A stretch of DNA of 64,000 nt. It comes from Gymnopilus junonius (Eukaryota > Basidiomycota > Agaricomycetes > Agaricales > Galerinaceae). The notes under the pieces were generated by a model that did not search any database, was not told where the DNA came from, and worked only from the letters and a program-made list of their open reading frames with translations. Position numbers and translations under genes: made by a program. The stretch is taken from the NCBI GenBank assembly GCA_015501075.1, contig JADNYJ010000006.1:186001-250000 (forward strand), read 5' to 3'. Below are positions 24,401-37,315 of this stretch, in pieces. Position 1 is the first letter of the stretch. Each line of letters starts with the position of its first letter.

Positions 24401-25918
24401 GATAAAGGAGAATGCAGTGGCTGATATTGAAAAAAAGTGGAAACGCCCAATAGATGACGGTCTTCCGAGGCTGGAACACTCGTGCTGGTTAAAAAGTTCT
24501 CCTTCACAAAGAAAGGCAGGAGGAATGAAGTATATAGGCCAACACTGTTGTATATCCCCTAAAAATGGTCCTATTTGAAGTTGGAAATTACGTTCTGTAG
24601 AACAAAAATGGGGGTCGGAAATGAAGCGCTATACGCTATTGGAGCGAATAGAATACTTGAATCGTTATCGTACCATATAAAGGTGAAGGCCACCAGTGAA
24701 ATTGAGTAACATGCAGTATGCTACTAGTAGATCGTGCTGAATTGTGGCGAATCAACCTGGACCCAAACCTAAAGCAGCTGACGGAAATTTCGATGGATGG
24801 TTCAGTGGCGTCCTAAGAGGCTTTAAAGGAAATCGTACGAGAAATCGACAGCCAGTAATAATAACCGCCTTCTACATCGTCACTCTTCGCAGGCGAAGAG
24901 AACGACTCGTGTGTAAGCTTCTGCATCCGAATATAGCCCAGAAAGTTGCCAGAAAGGCGGCACCCGCTTTGAGGAGAGCAGATTGGCAGCAAGCCTTGAT
25001 AAGCTCCTTACTGACATCCAGAAAGACATGATGCGCTAAGAAAGTCGGCAGTGAGGAACAACTAGTTTTAGCCAATGTTCACTGTCGCGCCAAAAGGGAA
25101 ATCCGCGGGTTTGACTCGAAAGAACAGTGCTAAAGGTAAGTAAAATGGAGCCTATGCAGCGTCACACAGCTCGGCAAAGGCATGTCTCCGAGTTGCGAAT
25201 GCAGTGGCGCTTGCTCTGGACCCAGTGTTGCTAATGCATCAGCACTTCGGCCATTAGCTTTTTTTCGCTTGTACAAGCTAAAAAAGGTAGTAAAAGGGAC
25301 GAAAAGCTGGCCATCAGAATCCGGGCCCGGATTGCCGAAAAGCGCAGATTTTGTACCAAATGTTCAAGAAGGCCAGAGCTGAAGAGGACCATGAAATCAA
25401 TTCTCTGTATCACGAATCGCGGCACAGGACGCGAAACAATGCAAAAATTTGCCATAACTGATCGTACGACATATTAAATTTTCGAAGAATTGGCCGAAAA
25501 AGCGGAAAAGCTAAAAAGTAAATTGCCGACTTGCTGATGTGGTTGTAGGTTTCTGAAGGCTGAAGCGGATAACGGGTCGAGTTAACTATGTATTCAAAGG
25601 ACGCGACCCTCTACAGGTCACAGCATGGAAGGGCAAGGGGTCGTATATCATCAGGTTGATGACGATGTAAATGCGAACGACTCCAAATTAAAAATATGGA
25701 GATGCATTCCGCTGCAGAAAATTCTCCAAATTATATAGTCTTTAGCGATTTACCTAGCAAATGTCAGGCCTTCTGACATTTGTCAGGACTATATTTTCTT
25801 GGAATTTTAATCGGCAGCATGTTTCGATTTCTATTCCTCGTACTGGACAAGAGGGATTAACGGCTGAAGTATCGTACGCATATACTCATTTAGAGGGGAC
25901 TTGAAGCGCCAAAGCCGT
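24401..25918. other. Gene-poor stretch upstream of the tRNA
   Basis: No supported gene. Open frames at 24744-25031 and 25182-25382 are short and lack motifs. The stretch holds the hairpin listed at 25758-25782. Confidence 0.35.
25758..25782. repeat. Perfect 10-bp inverted repeat (hairpin)
   Basis: CAAATGTCAG (25758-25767) and CTGACATTTG (25773-25782) are exact reverse complements around the 5-nt loop GCCTT. A further partial copy (TGTCAG) follows at once. Possibly a small palindromic remnant; no function can be assigned. Confidence 0.6.
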
Positions 25919-26002
25919 GGTGCTATAGTGTAGTGGTTATCACTCGGGATTTTGATCTTAGCTCGTCTTCCCGAAACCCAGGTTCGAACCCTGGTAGCAC
26001 CT
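25919..26002 (+). tRNA. tRNA-Gln(UUG) with a 12-nt intron
   Basis: The acceptor stem GGTGCTA/TAGCACC, the D arm with GTAGTGGTTATCAC, the anticodon stem CGGGA/TCCCG and the T arm with GGTTCGAACCC all form. The anticodon TTG is at 25952-25954. A 12-nt intron (25956-25967) sits one base 3' of the anticodon, the standard place for nuclear tRNA introns. Without it the tRNA is 72 nt with discriminator T. It decodes CAA and should be made by RNA polymerase III from its internal A and B boxes. Confidence 0.92.
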
Positions 26003-27089
26003 TTCACCGCTATCCAGCATGAATTTTGCTGCCAGTGGCCTGCTCCAAATTCGAAGATATTCGCCTAATTTTTACAACCTGTGTATATCGGAGTCTGATG
26101 GAGTCAATACTCTAGTTGCCTTTAAGTTTCATGCCAAGAACTGTTTCCAGTTTGCACCCAGTCATAGCTTGACCCTATTTCCAGCGACATATGTGCTTAC
26201 CTGGCTATCATTATTCAGTAAGAAGGTCCGTTATATAAAAGACTGTCAATTCCTTACTTAGAAATATTCACCGCTTAAGGAAGTTCAGAATTATCATCAT
26301 TCAGTCCACACAACGCGCCAATTGCCACCTTATCATCACCCGAATGACATACTCAGATTCCCACTGGTAGGCTCCCTACTGGTCAATCTCCCCTTACCAA
26401 ATCTAGTTTGATATCGGAAAGGAAACAAGAAGCCCTGTTGGCCAAGATAATCGCGCGTTTGGCACGCCGACCGCCATCAGTCGAGTCAATCTGATTACTG
26501 GAAACTTCACTGTTCAAGCTCGGAGTATAAGGTGATTATAACCCCCGTAGCTTTATTGATATGCAAGTTCTCGCATGGAGCTATATGTAGAACAATCTCA
26601 CACAATTTGACTTTAACCAGTATGAGATGCTACACCTGGAAGATCTTGGCGTAAGAAGTTTAAGGCCCCATTACCCCACACTACATACTGCCCCACTGCA
26701 GCCCACGGCTTCCCCACATCGACGTTGTCGACCATCCCCCGTTCCGTGTCGTTTCCGGTTGCTCGCATAGGCAGCCCTGCCTGACGTCGATCATCTAAGG
26801 GCGGTCCGGAGTACTAAACGGTTCGAAACACGGGCGCTAATAGTTGGCAATGTGAGCAACAGTTGATGGCTGCTCTATTGTATGCAATCCTGGCGAGTCA
26901 GAAGATCCCACCGTCTTGCGTAAAGGAACTAAGAACAGGTCGGTCATGGGGCCTCCAGAAGCTCCGGTTCTCCAATGACTGGAGCCCATCAGCCTTTTCT
27001 CAAATTATTAACATTGCTAATGTCAGCTGGTTTCGAAACGTTTTGGATCCGCAATTTGACTTCATTTCCACCACCAACGTTCCTTGGCA
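26003..27089. other. Intergenic stretch
   Basis: Between the tRNA and the F-box gene; no supported gene. Open frames at 26019-26261 and 26863-27189 lack motifs. Confidence 0.4.
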
Positions 27090-27096
27090 TATAAGG
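27090..27096 (+). promoter_or_regulatory. TATA-box candidate of the F-box gene
   Basis: TATAAGG lies 45 nt before the chosen ATG at 27135. If used, it gives a short 5' untranslated region and supports that start over the open frame beginning upstream at 27084. Confidence 0.35.
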
Positions 27097-27134
27097 ACAG
27101 TCCTAAAGCTAGAGAGCGCGACGTCCGAGCAGAC

Positions 27135-28458
27135 ATGTCGAATACGGTCCAGCGAGTTATCCAGCAATCAACTCTGCCATCGGAAATAACGGACACAATC
27201 ATCGACCACCTTCACGATGACATACAAGCATTGGGCACCTGCAGCCTAGTATACTCGGAATGGCTCGTCCGCAGCCGCTACCATATCTTCTCCACTGTTC
27301 AGCTTTCGCCATGTCGAGCACGACGCTTCTTCGACCTTGCGGCATCGAGAATGTGCACGTTCGTCAATCAAATTAGTCGGGTAGAGATGAATGGCTTGAA
27401 AAGAACGGCGAGAAGGGAAGGAAGGCAAGAAAGTCGACGTGGAGAGGATGGAAATGAAATCATGTTATTCAGCGAGGCGATGTCGCAATCCCATATACCG
27501 AGTTTCGCGGGAGTCAGGTCGATGGAGATCCGAAACGTCGACTGGACCACGCTCACGTCTTCGCAACAGGCAACCCTAAGAAGTTGCCTCACAAACTTCC
27601 CTCTTCTCGATCGCCTCGAGTTGCATGACGCCGTGTTCCATGATTTGCGCGAGGTCGCACGAATCATCAAGGCCTTTCCAACTCTTCTTCATTTGACAGC
27701 CAACATCACTTTCATGAAGTATCTCGAACACACGCTCGCCTCGGCAGAGACAACTCCTTTGACGAACACGCTCGTATCGTTGGAGCTGGGGACCAACGAA
27801 GCGATTCCCGTAGTATTGAATGGCCTAACAACTTGGGATGGTCCCCAGTCAATCAAGCAGTTGAAACTGCAAAATGTCAGGCTAGGCGACGTTCAATATA
27901 TCAGCAGAACATTGAGAAGGTTAGGAAATAACTTACAAAAGTTATCCCTCAGAATCCAAGTTGGTGAATTCTCCACAACATCCAAAGGTGAGGATGAGAC
28001 GACTTGGCACCCGATATTCCTGACGTTCGCCAACAGTAGACCTTCTCTGTGCCCTGGATTTTTCTTCGCTAAGCAACATCCAGGAAGTTCGGATTGAAGG
28101 CCTCAAATTTACCAAATCATCGATCGAAAAAAGCCTTCCAGGGCTGCTTAAAAGCATAGAATCGTCGTTTCTGGAGTCCTTGGAGCTGCGCTTTCAGCTG
28201 GGCCCGGAGATGATGGAATGTATCGACTTACGACCTATGGAAAAAGCTCTCCTCTCTTTACATTTCTTTGGGATGAAGGTGGCTAATATGGCGGTCGAGG
28301 TTCTTCCTGAGGTCTCTTCATCGGAGAAAGAGATGGAAAAGTGGATTCGGCGCAGCATGAATGACCTCGATTCGCGTGGCGCTCTGAATGTTGTTATCAT
28401 GCACATAGGAGCTTCGTACGACGTCGGAAGGAAATGTGGTAAGCTGTGGCTCTCCTAA
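27135..28458 (+). CDS. F-box protein (2 exons)
   Basis: The model uses 27135-27987 and 28037-28458 with a 49-nt intron (GTGAGG donor, CTGAC branch-like site, CAG acceptor). It yields 424 residues with closed phase. The start MSNTVQRVIQQSTLPSEITD leads directly into an F-box with IIDHLHDD, LGTCSLVYSEWLVRSRYHIF and STVQL. Irregular leucine-rich segments follow (LRSCLTNFPLLDRLELHD, IKQLKLQNVRLGDVQYI), and the second exon continues with LSNIQEVRIEGLKF. The C-terminus holds an acidic/basic SSSEKEMEKWIRR segment. It is expected to bind Skp1 through the F-box and recruit substr­ates to an SCF ubiquitin ligase. Unlike the two other F-box copies in this window it is intact. Confidence 0.75.
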
Positions 28459-30638
28459 CATTTCCTGTAAGATATTCTGAAGGTTAACACAGTCCTTTCA
28501 TCAAAAACTTGAGGCTACTGACCTCCAACGAAAAATTAAACCATATTTGATGCCACATCACTCCGTTTCATTGAAGGTTTCGGTCTCTTATATTGCGGTG
28601 GAACCATAACAGCGCATCTCTAAGATGAGCTTTCGAAGATGAAAGATGGTATACATCGAGGACAGAGGTGTGATGAGGCTTATTCTGGGGACAGCAAGAC
28701 AAGCCAACGCTATATGCCGATGTTTGGCTTGACCTTCCCGGACTCTATAATTAGCCAACACGATCGTGTCCTGCTAGTAAATTTATTTAATTCGGCTCAT
28801 AATCGAAATTATGGCGCTGAATATTGTAAATCAAGATTTTACCAACGACCAAGTGGATGCGGACCCGATGCAGGCGACATTTCGCCGAGTTGACAGGTAG
28901 GGGGCTGTTTCCTCGTGCAACAGACCCTGAGTGCACTCGACACTAGAAGTAGTACGAATACAACGGCAAGAAAATCATGTTCCGCAAGCCGCGGCCTTGT
29001 GAAGCACAATATTTTGCGACCTCGAACACTACATATAAAGTCTTTGACTTATACCTGGCACCGCTGCACCGGTACCTACCAATATTCAAAATATTTTTAC
29101 TGACCTGTTTCGATCAACATTTTGTGTAATAAATGTAAGGAGTTGAACATTTGCTATAAATTCAATGTATCTACAGCACTTACGTTACCATGAGGCAGCT
29201 GTGGCGTCTAATTACTGAAACCGGAAAGGAACTGCACAGCTTCGTATGTATCTGCGACCCTTGTTGTACGCTCGTATTGTCTTGAAAACAATCTTAAGTG
29301 AAGTAAACGAGGGGGGTACATTTGCGAGACAATATTTATAATGTGCTCTAGTGAAACCAGGTTGTCAAAATCACAATTTTGAGGAAAGAATTTGTACAAG
29401 CTGTTGGGAAACTCGCAATACAAATTAGGGGCGAGAGGTAAATTATCGAATGAGGTTAAAGAGCACTATGCAAAAGCCTTTCGGAGAATAGATGAGATGG
29501 TAGTTACGTAGGTAACCTCGTTGCCAGCCGTTCTGGTGATGATGATGATGATGATTACCAGCAGGTGGTCCCATTAAGGAATAGACTGGGTTCGTCTACA
29601 TGCAGTGGCCAGTGAAATAACAATTTGTGAAGAGGGAATATCAATTTAATTTTCACCACACAATTTTTTTGCTCTATTTTTAGTACACAGATGGAGACTG
29701 GCCTCGAGGCTAGTACTTAGGCGCCAAGAGCCCATTTGCCGATGGCTTGACACCGCACCGGTCATCATCTCTCCCTCTACAAATAGAAATTATGACCGTC
29801 CATCGGGATGTGATTTGGTCCGATATCTCGTTCTGAAGGAACCTGAAGGAGTCCATCTTAACTAAGTGTAGAATTAGTACAAACCGCCAAAAAGAAAAAG
29901 ACACACAGAGTGGAGCAGAAAAAAGGACCGCTGTAACTTGAATACACGTGGTATGTGCATGGTCGATGTAGTTAGTGGTAAGAGGAGATCAGCGAAAAGT
30001 CCCTTATATCGGGGCTTCTTTCCGACTTTTTTCACTTATCTGCAGGTTCATCAGCTAAATGATTGACTCATTCAAGATCGGATGCAGTTGGCTTACGCCG
30101 AGAGCTTAGAAACCGAATACAGTAGATACAGCAAAAAAGAGGACTCTGTTAAGAGCCTTCTCAAATCATCTACAAAAGGGTTTTGCAAACAGGAAAACTT
30201 TTTCACTGTAGGCCTTAAATTTACTCTAATTACATTTCTCTTGTGCTATATATCTTCACTCAAATGCGAAGATATCTCAAACGAGAAACTAGTCTGTCGG
30301 CGGAAGGCTCGGACAACTGATGGGCAACTTCATTCCTTCAAAGACCAGAAGGATCTGATGGCTATGCTCAGCTGCAGGAGCCCACAAACGAGTCATTTAT
30401 TTTGACATGGAATCTTTACTAGTGAGGACGCAAGTCATAATGAGCGCAGTTCATGGACCGCGATGTGCATTTGAGTCGCTTCCGAGTCAAGCAGGCTCGG
30501 ATATATAATGAGCCTCCATAACTCGGAATCCCTCTCGTTTGCGTCCTCCAAAGTCTACAAAGAAACTTCGAGCCAGTTGTAGAGGCTCCTTAGTGTCTAG
30601 TGACTTGCTTTCCATTGTACCTCGCTTCCATCCCCTCC
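28459..30638. other. Gene-poor stretch
   Basis: No supported gene. It includes a short (GAT)n run flanked by CTGGT and ACCAG near 29533-29566, which could fold. The open frames at 30082-30405 and elsewhere show no motif. Confidence 0.35.
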
Positions 30639-31878
30639 ATGAAAAACGAATACGCCTGTCTCACCAACCGAAAGCACCACCAACCGTCTGCCAAAAAACC
30701 AAAGACTATCCGGAGTCGACGACGACAGCATAAAAGCTTGGGGTTCCTGACGGAACTGGTGCGCCTGGCTCACGTGAATATGGCCAGTGCGTTTGACTCA
30801 TTTGATATCCTAGGATACCTATAACATATTCGGAGAGCGGATTGACATTCAGCTGTCTCCGAACCGAAAACCATTTACAGGTGTATTTGGTATTAACGAG
30901 CCTTTATCGCAGAGCACAAGTAATGAGACGGAAGCTGATGCCTCTGAGGAATCATCATCAGGAGAGTCCCAAGAGGAAGAGGCCGTTCAACAGCAGTCAA
31001 GTTCCAACTCGAGTGATCTACAACGGGTAGACCCAGGAAGTAGCGGAATCCTTCCACAACTCGTGGGTAATAATGCGACCCCTTCGCATGCGCGTTCAGT
31101 CGAGATGCCTAGATCGGGCTCGGTCAGCACGCATCGTCGATCGGTGTCGGCGCCATTGCCATATACAGCAACACCGGACGCTCAGGCGCATCCTTCATGG
31201 AGGTCACAATTACCCAATCAAGTACCCATTCAATACATCTCAAGCCCTTTCGGGGAATATACCATGCCTAATGCAGAAGCCTATCAACATATGGATGCAA
31301 CGCAAACTGTGTACCCAGTGGAACCCGATACGAGCGCCCAGGCCTTTCAGGGATATGTCGATCCTCAGCTAGCGGAGACTTATGCCGGAGGCCTTCCAGT
31401 GTCGTGGGGTAAGATGGATGTCGACAATACGATGTCCGAATTGTCCCAGATATCTTTCGGCCGTCCAGCATTTCCAGCTATGTATGAGGAGTTCGAACAG
31501 CTTGGGAATCCGTACGTACTTGCACAGAATTATCCCATTCCGCATCACTCCACCGAGAGATATTACTCAGAAATGGCGGACGAGTGCTTTATGACGGGCT
31601 TTCAGGTTCCACAAAGCATTGCTTTCGGTGGACAACCCGATCCCGGATACTCCTTGCTTCCTAACGATAGAATTCTTGACTCGGTCTCTCAGTTTCCTCG
31701 TGGCGCGAATACTTGGTCTGGAGGAGCCGACGGCGTTCTAGGTTCGGTAGCCCTCTTCTCTACATTTCCTCAATTCCAGCCTGTGGATGAAGAAGTCCAG
31801 CCAACGACTTCTTCCAATCAAGGTTTCAATTATTTCTCTGGAACTCCGATGGCCGTTTGCTGTGCATTTGGCGCATAA
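30639..31878 (+). CDS. Basic, Q/S-rich protein, possibly a regulator (2 exons)
   Basis: Exon 1 (30639-30773) encodes MKNEYACLTNRKHHQPSAKK followed by PKTIRSRRRQHKSLGFLTEL. A 40-nt intron (GTGAAT donor, TTGACT branch-like site, TAG acceptor) joins it in phase to exon 2 (30814-31878), which opens DTYNIFGERIDIQLSPNRKP. The total is 399 residues. An acidic Ser/Gln-rich stretch (SEESSSGESQEEEAVQQQ) and a long Tyr/Pro/Gln-rich C-terminus follow. The layout of a basic N-terminal patch plus low-complexity acidic and Q-rich parts resembles a transcription factor, but I cannot match a DNA-binding domain. The intron is short, so the link between the exons is the weak point. Confidence 0.5.
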
Positions 31879-32870
31879 TGCGCTGATCTTCCTCTCCTCC
31901 TCTCTTTTGATACACTTGCTCTGCAGACTGTACAATACAGCATATAATCTTAAACTTTATTAATACATCCCATAACGGCTGGATGAGAAACAGAGTACCT
32001 TAGTGCTATTAGTATTAATTGTTAGTTGGCAACACTTCAGAGTTTAGTTGAGAGGAAAGGTTGTGGTTCAACGGAGGGAATACAGAGATCCATCCATATT
32101 ATCATGTTCAGTGCACAGCCAGAATGAGGACTGTCTGAAACACAGCCTGAGGCTCACAAATGTACGCCTGTTCGCCAAAATCTTCTCCTTTCTTCGGATA
32201 GATAATTGCTCGGAAGGCAGTCTGAGGTTCGGGGACTGGTGCCCTAGCGTCGCTACGATGGCCTGTAGTTGAGGAAAGTGATGAAAGTAAGATGAAAGCG
32301 ACTCTGATTATTGGACTCGCTGAACGCATGTACCGTGACGCGATTTAAATTTAGATTGTGCTAATGCCGAGCCGGCATCCATTCGGCAATTTACAAAAAT
32401 AAAACATCCCTTGGCAATTCGGCCAGTGATCGCCGCATCTTTTCTTTTCTTCCAGTCTCGACTGTCGACCCTTCAAGATCGTTATCTTCTTGCTGAGGTT
32501 CTTTGTTAACTCACTCTTTTCTGGGTTGCTCAAAAAATCAGTATCAGGTTGACGCTCGTGACAATAATAACATGATCCCATTCACAGCAATGTCTAAAAG
32601 TTCGCTGGCTGATCGTGTTGAACGATTGTCATCTGAACAGACTGAACTCTAAACCTCAGAGATAAACTAATGTTCCGACATTCGGCCGCTATGGCGGCAA
32701 CCACAGCGGCAACGAAATTGCCTCCACGAATTTGATGGGCAACCTGGGTTTTGCCCCTTCAGGCTTTCGTACGGAAAGGCCTACAAAAAGTCAAGGGTTT
32801 GAAACCTCCCCCTTCCCCGGCGCATTAGCTGCCAACCCTTCCGTTTGGTGGCGTACTTCACACATTCGCC
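31879..32870. other. Intergenic stretch
   Basis: 3' region of the preceding gene and promoter region of the fucosyltransferase-like gene. No supported coding region or RNA gene. Confidence 0.4.
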
Positions 32871-34500
32871 ATGGTATCTCTCTTGCGGTCGTTAATGGTA
32901 CTCAGGATCCATGCCACCCACCGATGGCAGAACGCGAGCAAGTACACGCGCCGACGGTGGACATTCTGCGGTGTCACCGGTTTCTTGACGATTTTCTTGT
33001 TTCTGTATTCCTTGTCGAACTACGGCCAGCAGCACATACAACGGCTGAAGGAGATCGGGTCGTCCTATAGGCAGGCGGACTATAAGCCACCAGTCGTCGA
33101 CTCTACGAACGGCGACGAGCCTCCTTCATGGGAGAAGCTCAGGAAATGGGAGTTGGATCTTCCTCAGCATGACCTTGACCTTCCCTACCCCGAAGGGCGT
33201 ACAGGACGATACATCTACTTCCGGAACCAGATTCAGTATCTCGGGTGGAACAACCAGCTTAACGAAGTGTAAGTTATTCATCAGCTTTCGTTGTCCGGTC
33301 ATTTTCTAACTCCCCGGAATAGCCTCATGAACACCTTCCTCGCCTACAAATCGAAACGCACATACGTATTCCAAGATTATCATTGGAAAGTCGACTACTA
33401 CCCCTGGCCAGAATCTCAAGTCAAGGACTGGCCATTACGCACCCCAGCTAACGCACTGATCAGTGGTCCCTCTGTCGGTGGTCCCTGGGATCCAGAAGAC
33501 CCCGCTCCCAGGTCGGTCTCCGATGATTGGTGGGACACAGTCTGCCCTGAAAAAGAGCGACGCATCATCAACACGCGGGAAGTCAAGCCCGCTATTATGT
33601 GGGAGAATGGTGAAGTGATTTTCAACCACTGGGTGAAGCTCCTCGGGGAAGCTACAGACAGATGCATCGAAATCCAGGCTGCAGATCGTGAGGAGGACGG
33701 ATTCCCTCAGGTGTTCGACCTGTTCCTATGGGGTTCAGATCGGATTTTGCCTCTATGGGAGAGCTTCAGAGATTCGCCTGTCAGTCGCCTTCTTGGGACG
33801 TCACCTATCGTTGAAGCCGCCGTTGCGAAGAACGAGTATCTGTTCGTGCCTCGTGGACCTCGGCCTTCTGTTCCTGCAGCTCGAAACCCCTTTGATCGTA
33901 TGTTCGCCGTTCACTTGCGCAGAGGAGATTATAAAGACGCTTGCTTGGGTTTTGCCAATTGGAACTCTACGTTTTACAGCTGGAATCTGCTACCATTCCT
34001 GCCCGACCGATTTATCAACCCACCCGGCTATACGTGGGGCACCAATACCCCTGAAAATGTTGAGTTCTTCCTGAAACATTGCTTGCCATCAGATGCGTCC
34101 ATCGTCGAGCAGGTCAACAATGCGCGGTCGGAATATGCCGCCGCTGGTAAGCCAGGGGAGCACAGATATTTGGACGTTCTGTTCTTGTTGACGAACGACA
34201 AGACGAGTTGGGTGGATGGTCTCAAAGCGATGTTCAAGAAACATGGCTGGCATACGATTGTTACGACTTCTGATTTGGAACTGGATCCTTGGGAGAAGGA
34301 TGTGGGTATGGCTGTTGATATGGAGATTGCGCGGAGGGCAGCGGTATTTCTTGGTAATGGGGTAAGCATGTTTCGGATTTGAACCACATTCGGGTCTGGC
34401 TGACTTTTCTATTATTTTGCAGTGGTCTTCGTTCACTAGCAACATTAACCACCGACGACTCGTAGACGGCAAAGAACCTATCAGCATTCGCTTCTATTAA
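32871..34500 (+). CDS. Fucosyltransferase-like type II membrane protein, copy 1 (3 exons)
   Basis: Model: 32871-33268, 33323-34361 and 34423-34500, giving 504 residues with all phases closed. A short basic N-terminus precedes one membrane anchor (FLTIFLFLYSL), typical of Golgi glycosyltransferases. The central domain has the AVHLRRGDY motif, the HxRRGD signature that binds GDP-fucose in O-fucosyltransferase/alpha-1,6-fucosyltransferase folds. The C-terminal exon reads WSSFTSNINHRR, matching the G-x-x-SSFT...R motif that closes the donor site. It is expected to transfer fucose, or a related sugar from a GDP donor, to glycoprotein or glycan acceptors in the Golgi; the real acceptor is unknown. 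The downstream gene is a close tandem copy with introns at the same two places. Confidence 0.75.
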
Positions 34501-34938
34501 CAACATAATTTCTATCATTGGGTTTTTTGCTTTTGTCCAATTAAAAAGTAACCTTATATCAGTATACCCGGAGCTGTTGTCTGTACTGACCTTGTTGTAT
34601 GGATTTCATTAATATTGAATAATGGATTATTGTATGTAACGCCTGTCAATAGATTTCGGATCGCTTCTTCACTGAGAGCATATACAGTCGATACTAGAGC
34701 GATTCGTTTTCTCCCAACACAGGTTTCTTTCATCTTTCCCAGCAAAGTCAGATTTCCTTTGATAAAAACTGATTGTTACCGTCTACAGCCACTGAATAGC
34801 TTTGATGCACCCAGGTCCTGGCAGAATGGTGCAGAATCAGCCTTGCCAAGGAAATTGCGGAGCCTTATGTAACGGGGATAATTCCCCGAACGAACCACTT
34901 TGCTGAAATTTGCAAAATTGTGTACTTATCGCCATCAC

Positions 34939-34946
34939 TATATAGG
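34939..34946 (+). promoter_or_regulatory. TATA-box candidate of fucosyltransferase copy 2
   Basis: TATATAGG-like sequence about 70 nt before the ATG at 35012, in the short gap between the two tandem genes. Position fits a core promoter. Confidence 0.35.
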
Positions 34947-35011
34947 ACACGTGGTATTGGCTCCTCGACCCCGTTCTCCTCTGCCCATCCTCGCCGTCGT
35001 CGCTGTCGAGC

Positions 35012-36608
35012 ATGATCCCCACGAAAAGGCTGTCCTCCGTACAACGCTGGAAGCGACGCTCCCTCCAGCAATGGCAGTACGCAGACCGCAGAACGCGTCG
35101 GTGTTGGATTCTCGGTGTCGTCGTCGTCTCCTGCACTTTGTTTTGGTTCACCTGGACAGGGCACGTACCCCACCACTTGACTCGCGCGAAGGAATTCGCG
35201 TTGAACGATATTGATCTGGATCAGCCGCCTACGTATGAAGGGTTGAGGAAGTGGGAGAAAAACTTGCCACAACATGATTTGGACTTGCCCTATCCTGAAG
35301 GACGGACGGGGCGGTACGTGCATTTTGCGAGTCAGGTTCAGCAATTGGGGTGGAATAATCAATTAAATGAAGTGTACGCCTCAACTTCACGATTTATTTA
35401 TTTTTACTGACAATTTGGATTTTATACTGCGCAGTCTTATGAACACCTGGCTGGCACATGAATCCAAACGGGCCTACGTTTTCCAGGATTATATCTGGAA
35501 GAACGAGTATTACCCATGGCCACGACCAAAAGCTCATCAATGGCCGCCCGCACCCCTGCGAACGCTCTCATTAGTGGACCTTCTGTAGGTGGCTCATGGG
35601 ACGCAGACGATCCTGCCCCTCGCTCCGTTTCCCAAGCCTGGTTCGACATTGTCTGCCCAAAGCACGACCGCCGCATCATCAACACCAACGACGTCAAACC
35701 TGCCATCCAGTGGGAGCGCGGCGACGTCATCTTCAACCATTGGAAGAAACTCCTCCTTGAAGCTCCAGAGCGGTGTATTGAAATCCAGCCGGCGAGTAGG
35801 AAGGTGGATGGCTTTCCGCAGGTGTTTGACCTATTCGTTTGGGGCTCAGACCGTATCCTGCCACTTTGGGAGAGCTTCAAGGAGTCGCCTGTCAGTCGGC
35901 TGTTGAAGACGTCCCCGATTATCGAGGCTGCTGTTGCTAGGAACGAGTACTTGTTCATGTCGCGAACGAGGCCGCCGGCAAAGAGGAATGCCTATGATCG
36001 GATGTTGGCTATCCATCTGCGACGGGGGGATTTCAAGGAAGCATGCTTGAGCCTAGCCAACTGGAACTCGACCTTTTACAGCTGGAATTTAGTGGATTCC
36101 TTACCAGATCCGTTCATCAACCCCCCAGGCTATACATGGGGCAAAAACACTCCCGAGAACGTGGAATATTACCTGACGCGCTGTTACCCCACGGACAACT
36201 TCATCATTGATAAAGTCAACTCTGCTCGAGATGATTATGAGCGAGCAGGTCGGAAAGTTGGCGAGGATAGGAACCTTGATGTATTGTATTTGCTGACGAA
36301 CGATAAGTCTGGGTGGGTCGACCAGCTGAAGGAGGTCTTTAAGAGGCATGGGTGGAGAACGATTGTGACGACCTGGGATCTGGAGTTGGATGCCGAGCAG
36401 AAGGATGTTGGAATGGGTGTTGATATGGACATTGCGCGGAGGGCGGCTGTCTTCATCGGAAATGGGGTAGGTTCTCTTCGCTTTCGTATATTCTCTCAAG
36501 TTCTCTGACCTCGGACTTGAATTATTTCAGTGGTCTTCGTTCACAAGTAATATCGTCCACCGACGTCTGGTCGATGGCAAGGAACCTATCAGTATTCGCT
36601 TCTATTGA
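35012..36608 (+). pseudogene. Fucosyltransferase-like protein, copy 2, one-base frameshift
   Basis: Exons 35012-35373, 35435-36466 and 36531-36608 match copy 1 in length and intron position. The N-terminus has a membrane anchor (CWILGVVVVSCTLFWF), the central part has AIHLRRGDF, and the last exon has WSSFTSNIVHRR. The frame breaks near 35538-35546. Copy 1 reads DWPLRTPANAL, whereas here WPP and RTPANAL are in different frames because one base is missing in a GC-rich run. Exon 2 is 1032 nt where 1033 is needed, so a single insertion restores everything. If real, the protein ends early and lacks the catalytic motif. The near-perfect remainder suggests either a very recent lesion or a sequencing error. 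Confidence 0.65.
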
Positions 36609-37315
36609 GTGTCGTCTATTACCTCTTCGCGGACTTCCTATTTAGCACTCAGCGAAAACGATGACACCGATTCTATTATCTAATTGTATACCCCGTACCA
36701 TGTAGACGAGTAGCTACGCAACTGATGATCTAATGAACTCCGGAACTTGTCTATATAATGCAATACTATTTAATGCTTTCAATACGCAATACGTCCTTTT
36801 ACTATTCGGAAGTCTCGGGTTACAACACACCTGGTGTACGGAAGATCTTTGCTGCTATTGCCTATTGGCCAAGGTTTACGGCGTCGGTGAATAGTAATAA
36901 TATCCCGAGGGTGAATCCAGATAGTAAAAGTCTCGAGTACGACGGCGTTAGGAAGCAATCAAAATTTTGACTTGCTCGGAGAAGGGTGAGGTAAGTCTTT
37001 CTGATGAACTTTCAAAGGACCTTACTCTTTTTTTAAGAAATACTACCGCCGTATATATCGGTGATCATCAACTGTTCATGTACGAAAGTCCCAACGCAGT
37101 GTTGACCATGGCCAGTGTGTTTTTTTAACAAAGCCAAGAACATACTATTGACCTTCAGAATTCTCTCTTAAATACAAAAGACCTATACTGGTGGGCTCTG
37201 AGAAAGGAACAACAACAATATTGCGCCACAGAACAGCAAACCACTGACAGTCGACCCAGCAGCAGAGAGCCCAGAAAAAAATATTATGCAAGCTCCGTAA
37301 AGGAATTGCAATAGT
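36609..37315. other. Convergent intergenic stretch
   Basis: Between the 3' ends of fucosyltransferase copy 2 and the membrane-protein gene; no supported feature. The open frame at 36758-36970 lacks motifs. Confidence 0.4.

Noticed and set aside
29533..29566. (GAT)n run flanked by CTGGT and ACCAG
   Set aside because: Too short and simple; slippage repeat with a chance inverted flank.
35516..36508. Separate start at 35516 for fucosyltransferase copy 2
   Set aside because: The frame lacks the membrane anchor and upstream conserved part, which are present in the neighbouring frame and exon; a one-base frameshift explains it better.
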